Shown: positions 12,091 through 24,100, counted from the first letter of the stretch. The stretch: 64,000 bases of DNA from Acanthopleura granulata (GCA_016165875.1 JABBOT010000001.1:36449011-36513010), one strand, 5' to 3'. Made by a program: numbers and translations. The notes: generated from the letters alone by a model not told the origin.

Positions 12091-13282
12091 CAATTAACAC
12101 ATGTGAAACAAGGTATAATTTTTGACGGTCCTGCTCTTCAATAACACATCGGTTTTTGACAGTTTGGCAAACCACTGGGGGTTGTTGAAATTATAAAAGA
12201 TTTCTCGAGATATAAATCGCTGTGTAAGAGGAACTCTGCTTGAAACTTTGCATTGACTCTTCCGGGACTGTCAAAGATGCCGACTTTTTGTGTCGTACAT
12301 TCAAGAGAATCAACTACCAAGGAAGAAATTAGTTTGAAAATGAATGATTAAAGTCCTAATCTATATATCAGGCATAATTTAATCCTTGTTTTCACAAGCC
12401 AGAACATAACGACATTAAAATCAACTTACTTCTTTGGTGAGGAAAAATCTCAAGTTCGGACGCTTAGAGAGTATTCTGCAGCTGTTTGCCTTGCTCTCTG
12501 ACGGAAAATCATCAACGACCCGCGCAGCACTTCTTTTTCGTTAGTCCCAGGATCTTTCTTTTACCTCAGGCTCAATGGAATAAATTTCCTGATGGTCACC
12601 AAAGGTATGACACCGACGCAGGGATGGCGTTCTGTATTAGAGGGGAAGTCAATGTGTCGAGAACTATATGCTCCTTCGAACAAACCCAGCTAGGCTAACT
12701 GTAGATCTACGCACCTCATTTCCCTCTTGTTTTTTTTTTTAACCATATCCTGTCCAAATCCCATAGGTGCACGCGGGAACACCAGCATTGCATCAATTGC
12801 AAAAAGGACTTGGTCAGTCTGCGTAATGGCATACCCTGGCGTCGTCATGGTCGTTGCCGATGACAGCACATAACGTTAATGCATATTTCCGCTGTTTTAG
12901 CTGGGACGGCTCACAGACATTTGTTCTTCCTATCCCACGAGTGTTCCAGAAACACAGCTCGGACAAAACGCATGTCGTTCACAGAAAAATAAAATGCGAG
13001 GAACTGATCTCTTATTTCCTGTTAAAACACTTTACAATTGGTGATCCTGTGATTCTGTTAGAGAATAGGTTTACTCGTGGCAGGGCGTTATTAATCTCGT
13101 TTATATGACATATGTTTATCCCAAAAAATCAATAATCATATATTTTTTAACTGAACTTCCACGTGTTGTACACCCACTAACATGTTTGCAACACCTGGGT
13201 GGAAACACATTGATCATCGCATTGTATCTTTGATAGAAACAAAATACATACATTGAATGAGCCGAGCTGGATGCATGCATAT

Positions 13283-13549
13283 TATTTTATTTGTTTAATT
13301 GGTATTTTACGCCGTATCCAAGAATATTTCACTCATACGACGGCGGCCAGCATTATGGTGGGAGGAAACCGGACAGAGACCGGAGTAAATCCAAGACCAT
13401 CCGGAGGTTGCTGGGAGATCTTTACATCGACGACCGGAAAGGAAACCAGTGTTATCGCTGAACACAGCTCACAGCGAATTCATTGGTGAAAGCCTGTTGA
13501 AATGTAGCGCTTCGCTAGCAGGCTAACCACTCGACCAGGAAGCCCTTTG
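13283..13549 (-). repeat. tRNA-derived SINE, family A (copy 2)
   Basis: Counterpart of the element at 7796-8062, nearly identical, with the same boundaries and no independent insertion. It therefore inserted before the two haplotype copies diverged. Confidence 0.85.
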
Positions 13550-14040
13550 GAAGAAGGAAGTAAGCATTACTGTATACGGTGGATTTTGGCCGCAGTTTTA
13601 TAGATGATAAAATTAAAAAAAAAAATGCCAGATCCTACCAGGCATCAGAATAACACAGGGCAACCGGAAATGCATGTCCTTGAATTTCACCAGCTGGATG
13701 TTTGTGGAATGGATGGAAATAAATGGATTTATAGGCTTATGACGAAGTTACAGACCAAACAAATAATACACCTGCTTAGGTGTGAGCACTTTAAAGCACA
13801 CCTTACGGAAGTTAAGCATGTGGTAAACACTCTTCGGAGTAAGCACTTTTAAGAATCATACCCTGTGGAAACAAAATCATGTGTTAAAAGCGGCTCAATG
13901 TAGGCATTTTAGCCGCTGTTCTTATTAAAACATAAGCATGTATTAAACCCACGTCGGATTAAGAACTTTTAAGAAGTACACCTTATGGAAAACAAAATCA
14001 TGTGTTAAAACCACTTCATGTAAGCATTTTAGATTTACTT

Positions 14041-14170
14041 GTTTATTTATTTGATCGGTGTTTTAAGCTGTACTCAAGAATACTTCACTTATACGACGGC
14101 GGTCAGCATTATGGTGGGAAGAAACACATGACCATCCCGAGGCTGCTGTCAGACCTTACCACGTACTAAG
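14041..14170 (-). repeat. Truncated family A SINE (copy 2)
   Basis: Counterpart of 8555-8690, with the same truncation. Confidence 0.75.
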
Positions 14171-14278
14171 CATTTTAGAAGGTATCCTTATGGAAAGATA
14201 AGCAAGTATTAAACCGGTTTTGGAGTTGGCACTTTTCAGAAGCACATCTTATGGAAACCAAATCATGTGGTAAACCCG

Positions 14279-14455
14279 CTTCGGTGTAATCACTTTCGAA
14301 ACTGTCCCGACGGTAACGTATGCTTGTACTAAACCCCCTTCGGTGTAATCACTTTCGAAACTGTCCCGACGGTAACGTATGCTTGTACTAAACCCACTTC
14401 GGTGGAATCACTTTCGAAGCTGTCCCGATGGAAACTTAAGCTTGTACTAAACCCC
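14279..14455. repeat. 59-bp minisatellite, three units (copy 2)
   Basis: Units start at 14279, 14338 and 14397, with a partial unit at 14456. Two units (118 bp) fewer than in copy 1. Confidence 0.95.
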
Positions 14456-15293
14456 CTTCGGTGTAAGTACTGAATGTAGAACTCTCCTTGTGGGAAGATA
14501 AGCATGTGGTAAACCCGCTTCACACCATGTAAGAAGCAATTAAATAAGCTGCTTGTTAGCTGCATGGTCTTCCAATTCCCTGAAACAGCAGCATTAAAAC
14601 CCGTGTCTTATATATATAGCATATAAAGTATACATTATTCCAGGAATTTATGAAATGCAATTCTAGTCTTATTTGGAAAACTCTTCCATTCGGGATGATC
14701 ACATTATTCCTTCAGGGTTTCCTTATCAGGGGCCCAATTTACAAAGCGCATCTGTATCTTAAAATGTACGTCTCTGTCTACTCCCAACTATTTTGTTTCG
14801 ATTTATCCGATCCACTCGTATGGTCGTTTAGAAATGTGTGGAAAAGGGTGTAGTAACTGTCATGGCGATAGTATATTCCAATGCTATTGCTATTCCTGTA
14901 CATTCACAACACTATGGTAACTCTTTCTCTTAACGCTTCTCGAAAATGGCGTCAACTTATGGCGCTATAACCGAGATAACGTAATTCCTGAGAAAAGAGC
15001 ACGAGAATAACTTTAGTTTCAACGGTTTGTATAAGTGACCCGTGCTCATAATGATAAAGGCTCGGTTTGTAAGTAGAAGGGCCACCGGACTCGAAGCATC
15101 ATTCCCCGAGACATAGGATTGTAAAATCCACCCCAGCACGTGTTCACCTGCAAATCTTTACTTCCGGCTTCTTGCCCTTCATACTTTTACTTTAGACGGC
15201 TACTTACCGTCATGAATTGGGGATACATATATCCTGCCTACCTATAATAATCTGCGCACCTGGGGGGTCCCCAGTTTCACCCATTGTACCATT

Positions 15294-15745
15294 TTGGGTT
15301 GTCCCCTCGACATCGCAACCGTCACTCTCCTCATCGCCTAGAGCCTATATTAAATTGGTAGCATTACATTTTTGTAACTGGAGTGCCCGCAGAAACCTCC
15401 GCTAATCACAGTTTTATCACTGTACCTGTATAAGAATAATATATCTACTTAGAGATAAGCTTTGGGAATCTATATATGTATCCATAAATGCAATATTCGA
15501 TAGTAAGCAAAGGTGACCATAAATTACTAAAATGCGAAAGCTATCCCGCCTAAAGTAATCCGGGACCAATCTGTGTAGTCAGTCTGTTGTTCATTCCTGC
15601 TTTGGTGGTGACGATTTGTGGTTAAACTGGTAACGCACCACTCGTGTATTACAAGAGAAAACAATCAGTTTGGCTTTGTCCTGAGTCTCCCTTTCGCGGG
15701 TAAAGGGACTTCATTAGAGTAAGGTTACTTCCATCGACCTGGGTA
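15294..15745. other. Single-copy non-coding sequence
   Basis: Between the first duplication and the repeat at 15746. I see no splice-bounded open frame and no repeat match within the window. Confidence 0.4.
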
Positions 15746-15950
15746 CGTAACAATGTTTCAGTTATATGATGACGAGGAGTCCTTAGTACGTATATACCCT
15801 GTGTCTCCTTGTGGCAGGGAGAGTCCATGACGCAAAAAGTGCTGCACCCACTGCATGGAACATAACGCCAAAGACACCAGACACATTATACTGACAACAG
15901 GGCCAAACAGTCCTGTTTCCTTGCTCTGTATGACCTCTTAGTGCTGAGAC
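15746..15950 (+). repeat. Interspersed element 'R200', copy 1
   Basis: Matches, in opposite orientation, 52270-52440. Shared ordered motifs are 'atgacgaggagt', 'tccttgtggcaggg', 'gagtccatgacgc', 'gccaaagacaccagaca', 'cattatactgacaacaggg' and 'gtcctgtttccttgct'. Here the terminal block (15905-15945) is present once; at 52 kb the same block is amplified into a 37-bp array. Function and class unknown. Confidence 0.7.
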
Positions 15951-16194
15951 CTGTTTCACAAAGCGGTCCTGGGTTAAATCCTTTTTGGAAACGAAACATT
16001 TGACGCTGGGTGCTCACACTTCGCTGAAATCGCCTTATCACAGCATAGAAACAGCGGCTCAAAATTTGACCGATTTGGTGAATGTATTTCCCAGTTTAGT
16101 TTGGATTACAATTTTAGGCTAAAGCTCAAATTTTTTTGTGAAACAGGCCTCAGAGCCCTCAGAGAGGAAGCAAGTACCATTTTTAAAGTCTTTG

Positions 16195-16270
16195 GTATGA
16201 TCGGATCCAGGATTCATTCTGGGCCTCCTGATCGCGAGGAGGACGCTCTAACCAGAAGGCCATCGAGGTG
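16195..16270 (-). repeat. tRNA-like SINE head, second type
   Basis: Minus strand reads GCCTTCTGGTTAGAGCGTCC, a good pol III A box, then a diverged B box region (GAATGAATCCTGG). Too damaged for a tRNA gene. Immediately upstream, about 15945-16100, lies 'cctgtttcacaaagcggtc', typical of common interspersed repeats. Confidence 0.5.
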
Positions 16271-16760
16271 GTGGTATAGATTTGTAAACCAGCATGTTTA
16301 AACACATCTTAAACACAGTATGGAGAATAATAAAATGTGTTTATTTCACCCAAAACCACAAAAAGTTAGCAAACATAGCTATTTCCAGGTCAACTCTCAG
16401 AAAAGCAGGTATAGGAAGTGAAAGGAGAAATTCTATGAATAAGGTAAGGTAGAAGTATACACCTTCTTTCTTTGCTTAAACAATACACTTGACATTGAAG
16501 TCGGCGATAACATCCATTAAAAATAATGATATATAGGTATACAAAAATATACCGGTATCCAAAAAATCCCACATGGATAAAACAATCCATTAGCCTACTA
16601 ATTCACGTGATTTGAGATATACATATAAATATTTAGACGGTCACATACGCGACCAAAACAATCGCACCACCACTTTTCGTATATCATAAACTATCTATGG
16701 CCTACCGTATATACATGAACTGAAATTATTTATTGTACCAACAGTACTATCTATTAGCTG

Positions 16761-17075
16761 GGTCACTCAATATGAGATACATGAAATTTTCATTCACTGA
16801 AAAATGAAAGTGTATTTTTTCCAACAACACGGTGTTGTTCATTAACTTGGTCACTCATTATGAGAATCTTCAAATACTCATTCACTAAAAAAAGAATGTA
16901 GTTTTTTCAGCAATACAGTCTTGAGAAATTAACGTGTTCACCCAATATGAGATAAACCAACTTTTCATTTGCTGCAGGAAACTTAATTTTAATAACAGGG
17001 CTATCGACTTAATGTGGAATACGACAACAGTGCCGCTCATTACAGGGGGAATATGCACTCAATATGAGACATGGT
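16761..17075. repeat. Degenerate ~88-bp tandem repeat
   Basis: 'ggtcactcaatatgagat' recurs with changes at about 16761, 16849, 16936 and 17054 (spacing 88, 87, 118). Between them 'cattcactgaaaaa' and 'gtatttttt' recur. Lies just 3' of the cytokine-like gene and may be part of its 3'UTR. Confidence 0.55.
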
Positions 17076-17327
17076 GAAATGGTCATATAGGGAAGCCAAA
17101 ATACTAGATGCAAGTAACGATTTGATAACAAATAAACCATAACCACAAAGACAGCGTCGAAGATATCTTGAAATATTTACACCAAAATGGTAAAGATAGT
17201 TTCATACTGAATTGAAGCAATAAGAGACAGATAAAATGAATGCTTTTCCAAGACTTGCAAATGAGGATAACTGAAGATGGTATCACTGAAACAAGTGCCA
17301 TAGCTGAAACCATCAGTGCTTTTTTTT

Positions 17328-19148
17328 CTATTTCTGGACCTCCTGTGCCCAATCTTCAAAGAAGACAATGGCAAAGTCGATGAACTTGACAAAATCGTAG
17401 GCGATGACGTAGTTCCGACTGTAGGCCCTTCCAGATTCCGGGTTTTCCTCATACTCAATGGATTTGATGGGCTCGTACATTGCCTGGTCTTCTGAAAACC
17501 CGTTGGCCGGGATAGTGAGGTGGACTTCACAAATAATGTTGGCCACAAATTGGATTATCTGCCCAGTCGTGTCCAACAGCGTCTCGTTCTGGTGCAAGTA
17601 CAAATGGTCCGCCAGATAGCGTTCATCCCACAGTATGTATTCAGTGTACACGGTGTAAACGAAAAGCCAGTATTTTATCACAGATAGAACTTCCGCCCGC
17701 TGAAAGAAAGATAAAATAGCGCTAAAATATGGCCACAATAGTTTCAGAAAAAAGTGGTGTTAAAAAGAGTTATGGTGAGAAAGTTTTGCAGATTATTAGA
17801 TCTACAAGAGTAATATACAATCTATATAATATTCTCACACAAGAAAAGGTGTTATTTGTGCAATTCGAGAATTGATGACTTATTAACGATTACATACAGC
17901 AAATAGGCATCACATTTGCAATGTGTATGAAACAAAGCTGTCAAAGAATGTAAAAGAAAGTGCTGTAAATACTACGGCTGGGATCTCTTCCTCCAGCACA
18001 ACCTTCACCTTTCCACTAGAAATCGGTCTAGATGTTGTTAGCGCGTCCAAATGGTAATGAGGAAGGAAAATTACTTTGAATGTTCTGTGTATATTAAAAT
18101 TTGGCTATAATTACACTTTTATGTGCCTGAATATTAAAATTCCTGAATAGGATCTCATCCCCGAATCAATTTTGCGAATATTTGCCATTTATATGACGGT
18201 ATGCATTAATAATCTTAGCACATCCTAGGTAGAATACATAATCCATCAACTTAAACTCAGTTGTGTATACGAAAAACCACAATTAGTTTGTTTGGCGGAT
18301 AATTCCAGCTGTTTGCTAAAGGTCTTACCCTGGTTGTGTTTTTGGCATGTTCTAAGTCCTCTGTCCCCATCGGCCTGGTGCTAACCCCCATCAAGTCCCG
18401 TGGGTAGGACTGGAATAGGTTGACGATGTAGGAAGATCCCAGGCGAGTTGACTAGACGCATGAAGGAACAAGAATTTTATTGTAGTCACAATTCAAATCA
18501 AGTAAAATAAAAGGCACTATGGTATAGGAATGTCCAAATATTTGGCGTCAAAGGTTTAAACTTGGTCGATTCTATTAATGTATACTCAAAATACACGGCC
18601 GAGGCTAATTTACGATTTAAAAAAAAAATATCTAAAATATTAAATATTTAATAATATTAAAATATTTAAACACTTACTGTAATAATCCCATATATTAAAC
18701 TCAGAATACCAATTATACAATGTCTATATACGTCTCTATGTAAGCACTCAAAGCAGTCCTCACACAGAAACCCTAACCTCTGCAAACTGTTGTAGACAAC
18801 CTACAGGCGACGGTCATTGTTGAGTCGACGCGGTATTTCGGTTACTTTTGGATTATATTCTTCCGAAGGAAATGGGAAATGTGTACTTACAAACGTGCTC
18901 TCCATAGTTTTGACATCGTGTTTAAGTCTTCGTAAGCTCTGTGCCGTGTATGGAGGGACGTATGAACCACTTAGGTCGCTCAGGACAAGCTGGACGCTGG
19001 CGGGGCAAGGCTGTTGTATGAGACTAAATCCTATTGGCTCTCTGATTGGGTTGCCCTCCACTGCTGACCATCCAAGACAACAGCAACAACAGACTAAAAA
19101 ATAAATTATGAAACTATATGCCTGTGATGAAAGCAGATATTTTTCCAA
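17328..19148 (-). CDS. Secreted four-helix cytokine candidate (CNTF/CLCF1-like, IL-6 superfamily), three exons
   Basis: Coding exons are 18891-19148, 18329-18451 and 17328-17699, joined by two phase-0 introns with good sites (GTAAGTAC / CTAG; GTAAGACC / TTTCAG). The product is 250 residues. The first exon starts with a hydrophobic stretch (FIIYFLVCCCCCLGW) suited to a signal peptide. Four predicted helices follow: A near SLRRLKHDVKTMESTF, B at RAEVLSVIKYWLFVYTVYTE, C at LLDTTGQIIQFVANIICEV, D at NYVIAYDFVKFIDFAIVFFE. N-glycosylation sites are NTT and NET. Intron 1 falls late in helix A, after KTMESTF; human CNTF, as I remember it, is split at the matching place after LTALTESY, also between codons. 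The FxxK receptor site of CNTF/CLCF1 helix D is not evident. The gene model is strong; the family is inference from helix order, spacing and intron position. The start codon could instead lie in an upstream exon. A possible poly(A) signal (AATAAA on minus) lies near 16340. Confidence 0.7.
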
Positions 19149-19302
19149 TTGCCTATCCCAAATTTTTAAATTTCAGGATTTCGAAAAACGTCGACGAAAT
19201 TAAAAAGAAATCTTGGTTACCTTTGAAGAAATCCACAAAGGCAAAAATCAGAACGTTTTATTTTATCAGCAGGGTACCTGCCATTATTGTCATTATTTTA
19301 TA

Positions 19303-19304
<2 letters not shown>

Positions 19305-19356
<52 letters not shown>
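19305..19356. repeat. (TA)n microsatellite
   Basis: About 26 uninterrupted TA dinucleotides, 150 bases beyond the first exon of the cytokine-like gene. Confidence 0.98.
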
Positions 19357-19358
<2 letters not shown>

Positions 19359-20077
19359 AGACCAAATTGAAAGAAAAAATACATACAAGAACTCTACAGT
19401 GGCATAGCACTATCACAGAAGATCACAGTTGAAATCTCTACGATCAGTTGGACATTAAACTCACTCATAAATATGGTTTTCTTCCACTGTTCCATTTTGT
19501 GCGTAAGGTTGTCTCTGCTAAGATGAAGTTATCAGCACAGTCTCCGTGTTTGATGCGTACAGACAATTACAACCCTTTTATATGGTGTTTGAGAAAATAT
19601 CCATCACGTAAGTTTAAGTTATCAAGAATTGTTCATAATTTCTCTGCCCTGTAGATGAAACTGACCGGTAAGAAATTTTTTATGTGTATATATAGACATA
19701 TTGACGCATATATACATACTTACGATGTAACTTTCAGAGCACCTGTAGCAGCTGTGCCATACGCGAGTGGACAGAGATGATCCACGTAACTGTGAGTATG
19801 TGTATCCGTTTATAGCGAAATTTTAAAAAGGGATTTTACATGGTTTCAAAAGTAAAAATGTCGATTTCAAAACCCAGGGACCGTACGTCTACCGTATACA
19901 GGCCAGAGGGCACCGAATCTCTTGTTTTTAAATTTTATATGGTACTGTAACAGGTGTGATGAGAATAAAGTGCCATATATATATGAGGGGTTTTAGGTTA
20001 AAGTGCTAAGGTAGAGTTTCCTGGTTTCGTTCACTATGACACTTGAAATAACCTACTTTCAGATTTAATAATAATAA

Positions 20078-20232
20078 GTATTTATTTATTTTATTGGTGT
20101 TTTACACCCTGCTCGAGAATATTTCACTTATTCGACAGAGGTCAGCATTATGGTGGTACGAAATGGGGGCGGTGCCCGAGGGATACCCACGACCGTCCGC
20201 AGGTTGTTAGCGAACCTTCCTCTGACACTACA
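20078..20232 (-). repeat. Family A SINE, truncated
   Basis: Tail on the left (agtatttatttattttattgg), body with 'ttttacaccctgctcgagaa', 'gtcagcattatggtgg', 'ccgtccgcaggttgtta'. It ends at 'cgaaccttcc', before the tRNA-like head. Confidence 0.8.
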
Positions 20233-20499
20233 GTGGAACACTAGTTGAAAGTGCCAGGAGCGTTTAGTTCAAAATTTATAGTGAAATGATTGATATAGTA
20301 GTTATAATGCCTAATGTGAAGTCGAAGGTAGCTAATGCATGGTGTTTCTAGGAGACTGTGTGTTTTAGTCTTTATTGTATGTGGCAACCGAGACATATTT
20401 GGAAATGTCAAACTCTTAGCTGCACAATTGCATATTTTAAGTGAAAAACTAGTGTGATCTTTGTGACTTCATGCTCAGTTAACACTGATTTTCTCACCA

Positions 20500-20657
20500 G
20501 GTGTACATTTACATGGAAAGGTCGGCCAGCATCCTGCGGTCTACGGTTTCTCCGAGGCTCTCTCCGGTTTCCTCCCATCATATAATGCTAGCAACCGTTG
20601 TATATATTCTTGAGTACGGTGTAAAACACCAATCGAATAAATAAACAAATAAATAGT
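20500..20657 (+). repeat. Family A SINE, 3' part
   Basis: Plus orientation: 'gtcggccagcatcctgcgg', 'ctctctccggtttcctccca', 'attcttgagtacggtgtaaa', 'acaccaatcgaataaataaa' with a (AAAT)n-like tail. Head missing. Confidence 0.8.
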
Positions 20658-21478
20658 GAAACATTCTTGAGTATTACATTAAAGAACAATCAAGTAAATA
20701 AATCGAATGTACTTGCAAAAAAAGGTGGGTATGTAGCACTAAAACCACAAAATTTCTGGATGGACTTGGTAACAGATATTCATATAGCAATGGTCCGTGA
20801 AAAGTTCCAGGTCAATAAGCGCCAGATCAGGTTTCAAAACAATGTTGGACACAGACCCCTAAATAGTACACAAAGCAAGAAATTAGGAGGGATTTATGTA
20901 AAGAGGAGCAGTGAACATTTTTCATTCTTGCTGTCAAGACACGAGGAATGGTCTCTCTATAGGTACGCAGATTAAATCAGTATGCAACTCGTGTTGCAAG
21001 TTTAAAAATATCTTCAAGACAAAATGTAAATGGTTGTGCCTTAATCATAAAGGCACGTTCAGGGAAAGATACTTTATTTTGTCTCAAATGAGCCGAAGGC
21101 AGCTTACTTGATTGGAATGGAAGCATTCATTGGCTAAACAAATGGTGCGCATAGATTAGGTCCAGTGGAATTTTGTTGTTATTAGAGGCTTTTTGTCATA
21201 AATTACTCCTGTTTAAATTTGCAAGCAAAACTTCAATACTTCCAAATCGATTTGTGAAATGTATAAGATTGAATTATCAGTCCTTCTGCTTTTAATATCA
21301 GATCTTCTCTAATCCTGGTGTGTAAATCATTATATGTCTGTTGGATTGTGCTAGACTCATGCTGACAGAGATAACAAATTAGTAATAGGTACAGGCAGGT
21401 TTCATATTCATGTTAAAGTTAAGACCTTGGATAAGGATGCATCATACTATATGCGTACAGACTTTCGGAATTCTTCAT

Positions 21479-21848
21479 TTAACCCATTTGAAACCAGGAA
21501 ACTGTAAATAGGTCATTTGAACTTGATATACGACAGCTGGTCGAACAGTGAGGAGAAGAGTCAACCGCTGACATCAGGTTTCGAATGGCCTTTCTTTTTA
21601 CAGTATACATATGCATTAGGTTGTCAGCGAGCTGATCGATTATCTGCAAATTACCACGAGTACAGGGGCATGGACCTATAGCAAAGAAGGCACTTTGACT
21701 TTGGAAATTTGTTGTCGTGTGAACAGAAGGCTTGGATTTTGATTTTGATAAATTTGGATTGACCACGTAATGGTGACTAAGCGGTTGAGCAACCGATGTT
21801 GGGACAGCAGATTCCAAAAACTTCACGCAGAAAATCTCACACGCTGAT
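21479..21848 (-). CDS. Possible terminal exon of an unrecognised gene
   Basis: Open from a candidate acceptor (CATATCAG before 21848) to a stop at 21479, about 122 residues. The translation is moderately cysteine-rich (CEIFC, GPCPC, HCSTSC) with a possible amphipathic helix (IIDQLADNLMHMYTVKRKAI). I find no upstream exon and recognise no family; the polypyrimidine tract is poor. It could be chance. It lies 2.3 kb upstream of the cytokine-like gene on the same strand. Confidence 0.2.
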
Positions 21849-22269
21849 ATGACAGTTCAAAATACACGGATACACAATAAATTTCGATGTTTAACTTATC
21901 AACACTTTTATGCAGCAGATGTCAAACACTTAGCATTATAATATAGGCCTATATACATGTTTAGACAGTTATGTTTAAAACTTAAATGGATGTGTATATT
22001 TATAAGTTTGAAGTTTAATCACCCATTACACGCGTTCAGCGTTGGTCATTTTACAGTCTACAGACCTTAGAAGTTAAGGAGAGCATGCATTCCTCAAATT
22101 GAGCATGTTATACTAACTGTTAGGCATACATTCCTGAGAACAGCTATGACTCTCCAGTAGATTATATGGCATTTGATACTGTACGTTAATTAGTCACGAC
22201 TACCAATGACTGCTCCTTATACTTTATCCATCTCTCACCCGTTCGTAGTACATATGTACAAGCTAGAGA

Positions 22270-22870
22270 CCTGCATAGAGAGGAAAACCAAAGCTACAAC
22301 AACGTGATACTTAGAAAAGTCTCACACGAGTAACCTGTGAAAAACGGCATTCTGTCAGTTTATCTTATATAGGCTTGTATTCATTTGATTGGTGTTTTAC
22401 GCCGTAATCAAGAATATTTCACTTATACGTTGGCCAGCATTATGGTCGGAGGAACCCGCTCAGATCCCGGAGGAAACCCACGACCATCCGCAAGTTGCTG
22501 ACGAACCTCCCCACGCGTATACGGCCGGAGAGGAAGCCGACGAAGCACGAGCTGGACTTTAAAACTCACAGCAACCGCACTGGTGAGAGGCACCCCTGTA
22601 ATTACGGCTCGCTGGCAAGGCGGCTACACGCTATTACAACACCATTTAAATCCCTCCCTCTTCGCCCCCCCCCCCAGCTAACCCCTTGGCCACGGTCGCT
22701 CCATTTAGCGTTTTAATTATTCTAACTGTTTAAGTGCTTCAATAGGAGCAATATAGATGCCCATTAAAGCGAAATGTGTTTAAGCAGAATTAGATAAGAA
22801 AAAAAAATGCAGTGATGTCAGCATACCAATGCATTAGTCGTCCCAGGCCTAGAATTCTTCAAGACGCTCG
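22270..22870 (+). repeat. R300 element interrupted by a SINE
   Basis: The left part (22270-22377) has 'gtctcacacgagtaacctgtg', 'ctgtcagttta' and 'aggcttgtatt'. The right part (22713-22870) resumes with 'attattctaactgtttaagtg', 'agcagaattagataag' and 'cagtgatgtcag'. The two halves are contiguous in other copies (11590-11790), so the SINE at 22378-22712 inserted into an existing R300. Confidence 0.65.
22378..22712 (-). repeat. tRNA-derived SINE, family A, full length
   Basis: Body: 'gattggtgttttacgccgta', 'aagaatatttcacttatacg', 'gttggccagcattatgg', 'ccatccgcaagttgctga', 'cggccggagaggaagc', 'gagctggactttaaaactc'. Head near 22600-22700 includes a run of eleven C and 'taaccccttggccacgg', giving the TGGCCAAGGGG A box on minus. 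Nested in R300. Confidence 0.85.
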
Positions 22871-24100
22871 ACAGTGCATCCATATGCCATGAGCATAGAC
22901 ACCGGAATATGTGCACAAACAGCCTGTGTATTAATAAAGATTTGCAAGTCTGTTTGCAAAGACGATGTGTAAGTGTGTATATATACATGCACACAGACGC
23001 CATAGGGCATGAATATCTACACGCATACATTAGAGAATGGGTATGAAGACGAATTCAATGAAAGTCATAAAGCATTCATACAGAAACTTTCCAGACATCA
23101 CGAAACATGGCCTTATAAATATATGTATTAATGTTGCCTCCATTCGCAGTTTCAAAGCTTGGCCAAAATATCCGGATATGCATCAGATGAATTGCCTGGG
23201 CTTTCTTGTCGCTTTTAACGCTAGGTATGTCAGGTCTATATGTACTCGCGGTCTAACTTAAAATTAAGCTTTAAAAGATATGCATCATTTCGATTCATTC
23301 TGTAATTTTGCTGATTCTGTGCCGTCGAAGTAATTCTCGGCCAGGTTGGAGAATCCATTATGAAATGTTTTATTTTGCGAAGACGATTTAACATTTTAAA
23401 CCTTAGCCATATACGGCTTTGAGAAACAAGGCCTTTGTCTATCGCTTATTAACAACTGGAAATGATTTACTAGAGCTATATGATATGGCTTACCAGTCAC
23501 TAGACTTGTCAGTTGGTACACAAATTGGTGTCTTCTTCAATTGGTCCTCAGAATACGTTGCCTGCGAATCAGGCAGTACTGTGACAACAAAATACCTGCA
23601 CGAAGCCTGCCCCTTTTTTTAGCTGTCCTTTCGCGGTGATGACGTTATCATTGGCTTGTTACGGTCATACCAGCTTTCCGACACAATGGGAACGGTTGCA
23701 CTGTGATTTCGGCGATGATTTCACTCAAGAATTTAGTTAAATGTGCAAGTCCTGGGCGATTTTTTATGTCATTTACGGTATTTCACTCACATTAAATTTA
23801 GGGTGGAGGAAACGGCGTGAAACACGACGGGAGCAACCACAAATATCTCGCAAACCAATTGACTCAAATCTGAAGCACATCGACCAGAGTTTCATCGGAA
23901 TATGTGATTTCTTTGGGTGGATCAAGAGCCTGTGGTCTGAACTGAGACAGTGGCATCGGTTTAGAATTCGTGAAATGGACAGGGCTTGCGCGGAAATAAA
24001 AATGCAAATAAGTGAATATTGGTTGGCATCTTGTCAAGCAATCTGAGACAAATGTATTAGAGAGGGAAGGGGGGTGGAGGTAGAAGGCCTCGCCTCCGAC
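22871..24100. other. Non-coding sequence, nothing recognised
   Basis: Contains open frames up to 101 codons (23741-24046) without splice context or a family resemblance. The short repeat 'gtatatatacatgcacac' near 22975 is low complexity. Confidence 0.4.

Larger units (their letters stand above)
9937..15293. repeat. Large direct duplication 1, copy 2
   Basis: Copy of 4954-9923 with scattered SNPs, two fewer 59-bp units and about 0.5 kb of extra sequence near 11415-11930. From 15294 the sequence continues as single-copy DNA, so the join at 15291-15293 ('att' then 'ttgggttg') is where copy 1 was cut off by the gap. No gene recognised inside. Confidence 0.9.

Noticed and set aside
23741..24046. 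101-codon plus-strand frame
   Set aside because: No signal, domain, repeat relation or splice context; composition like its flanks.
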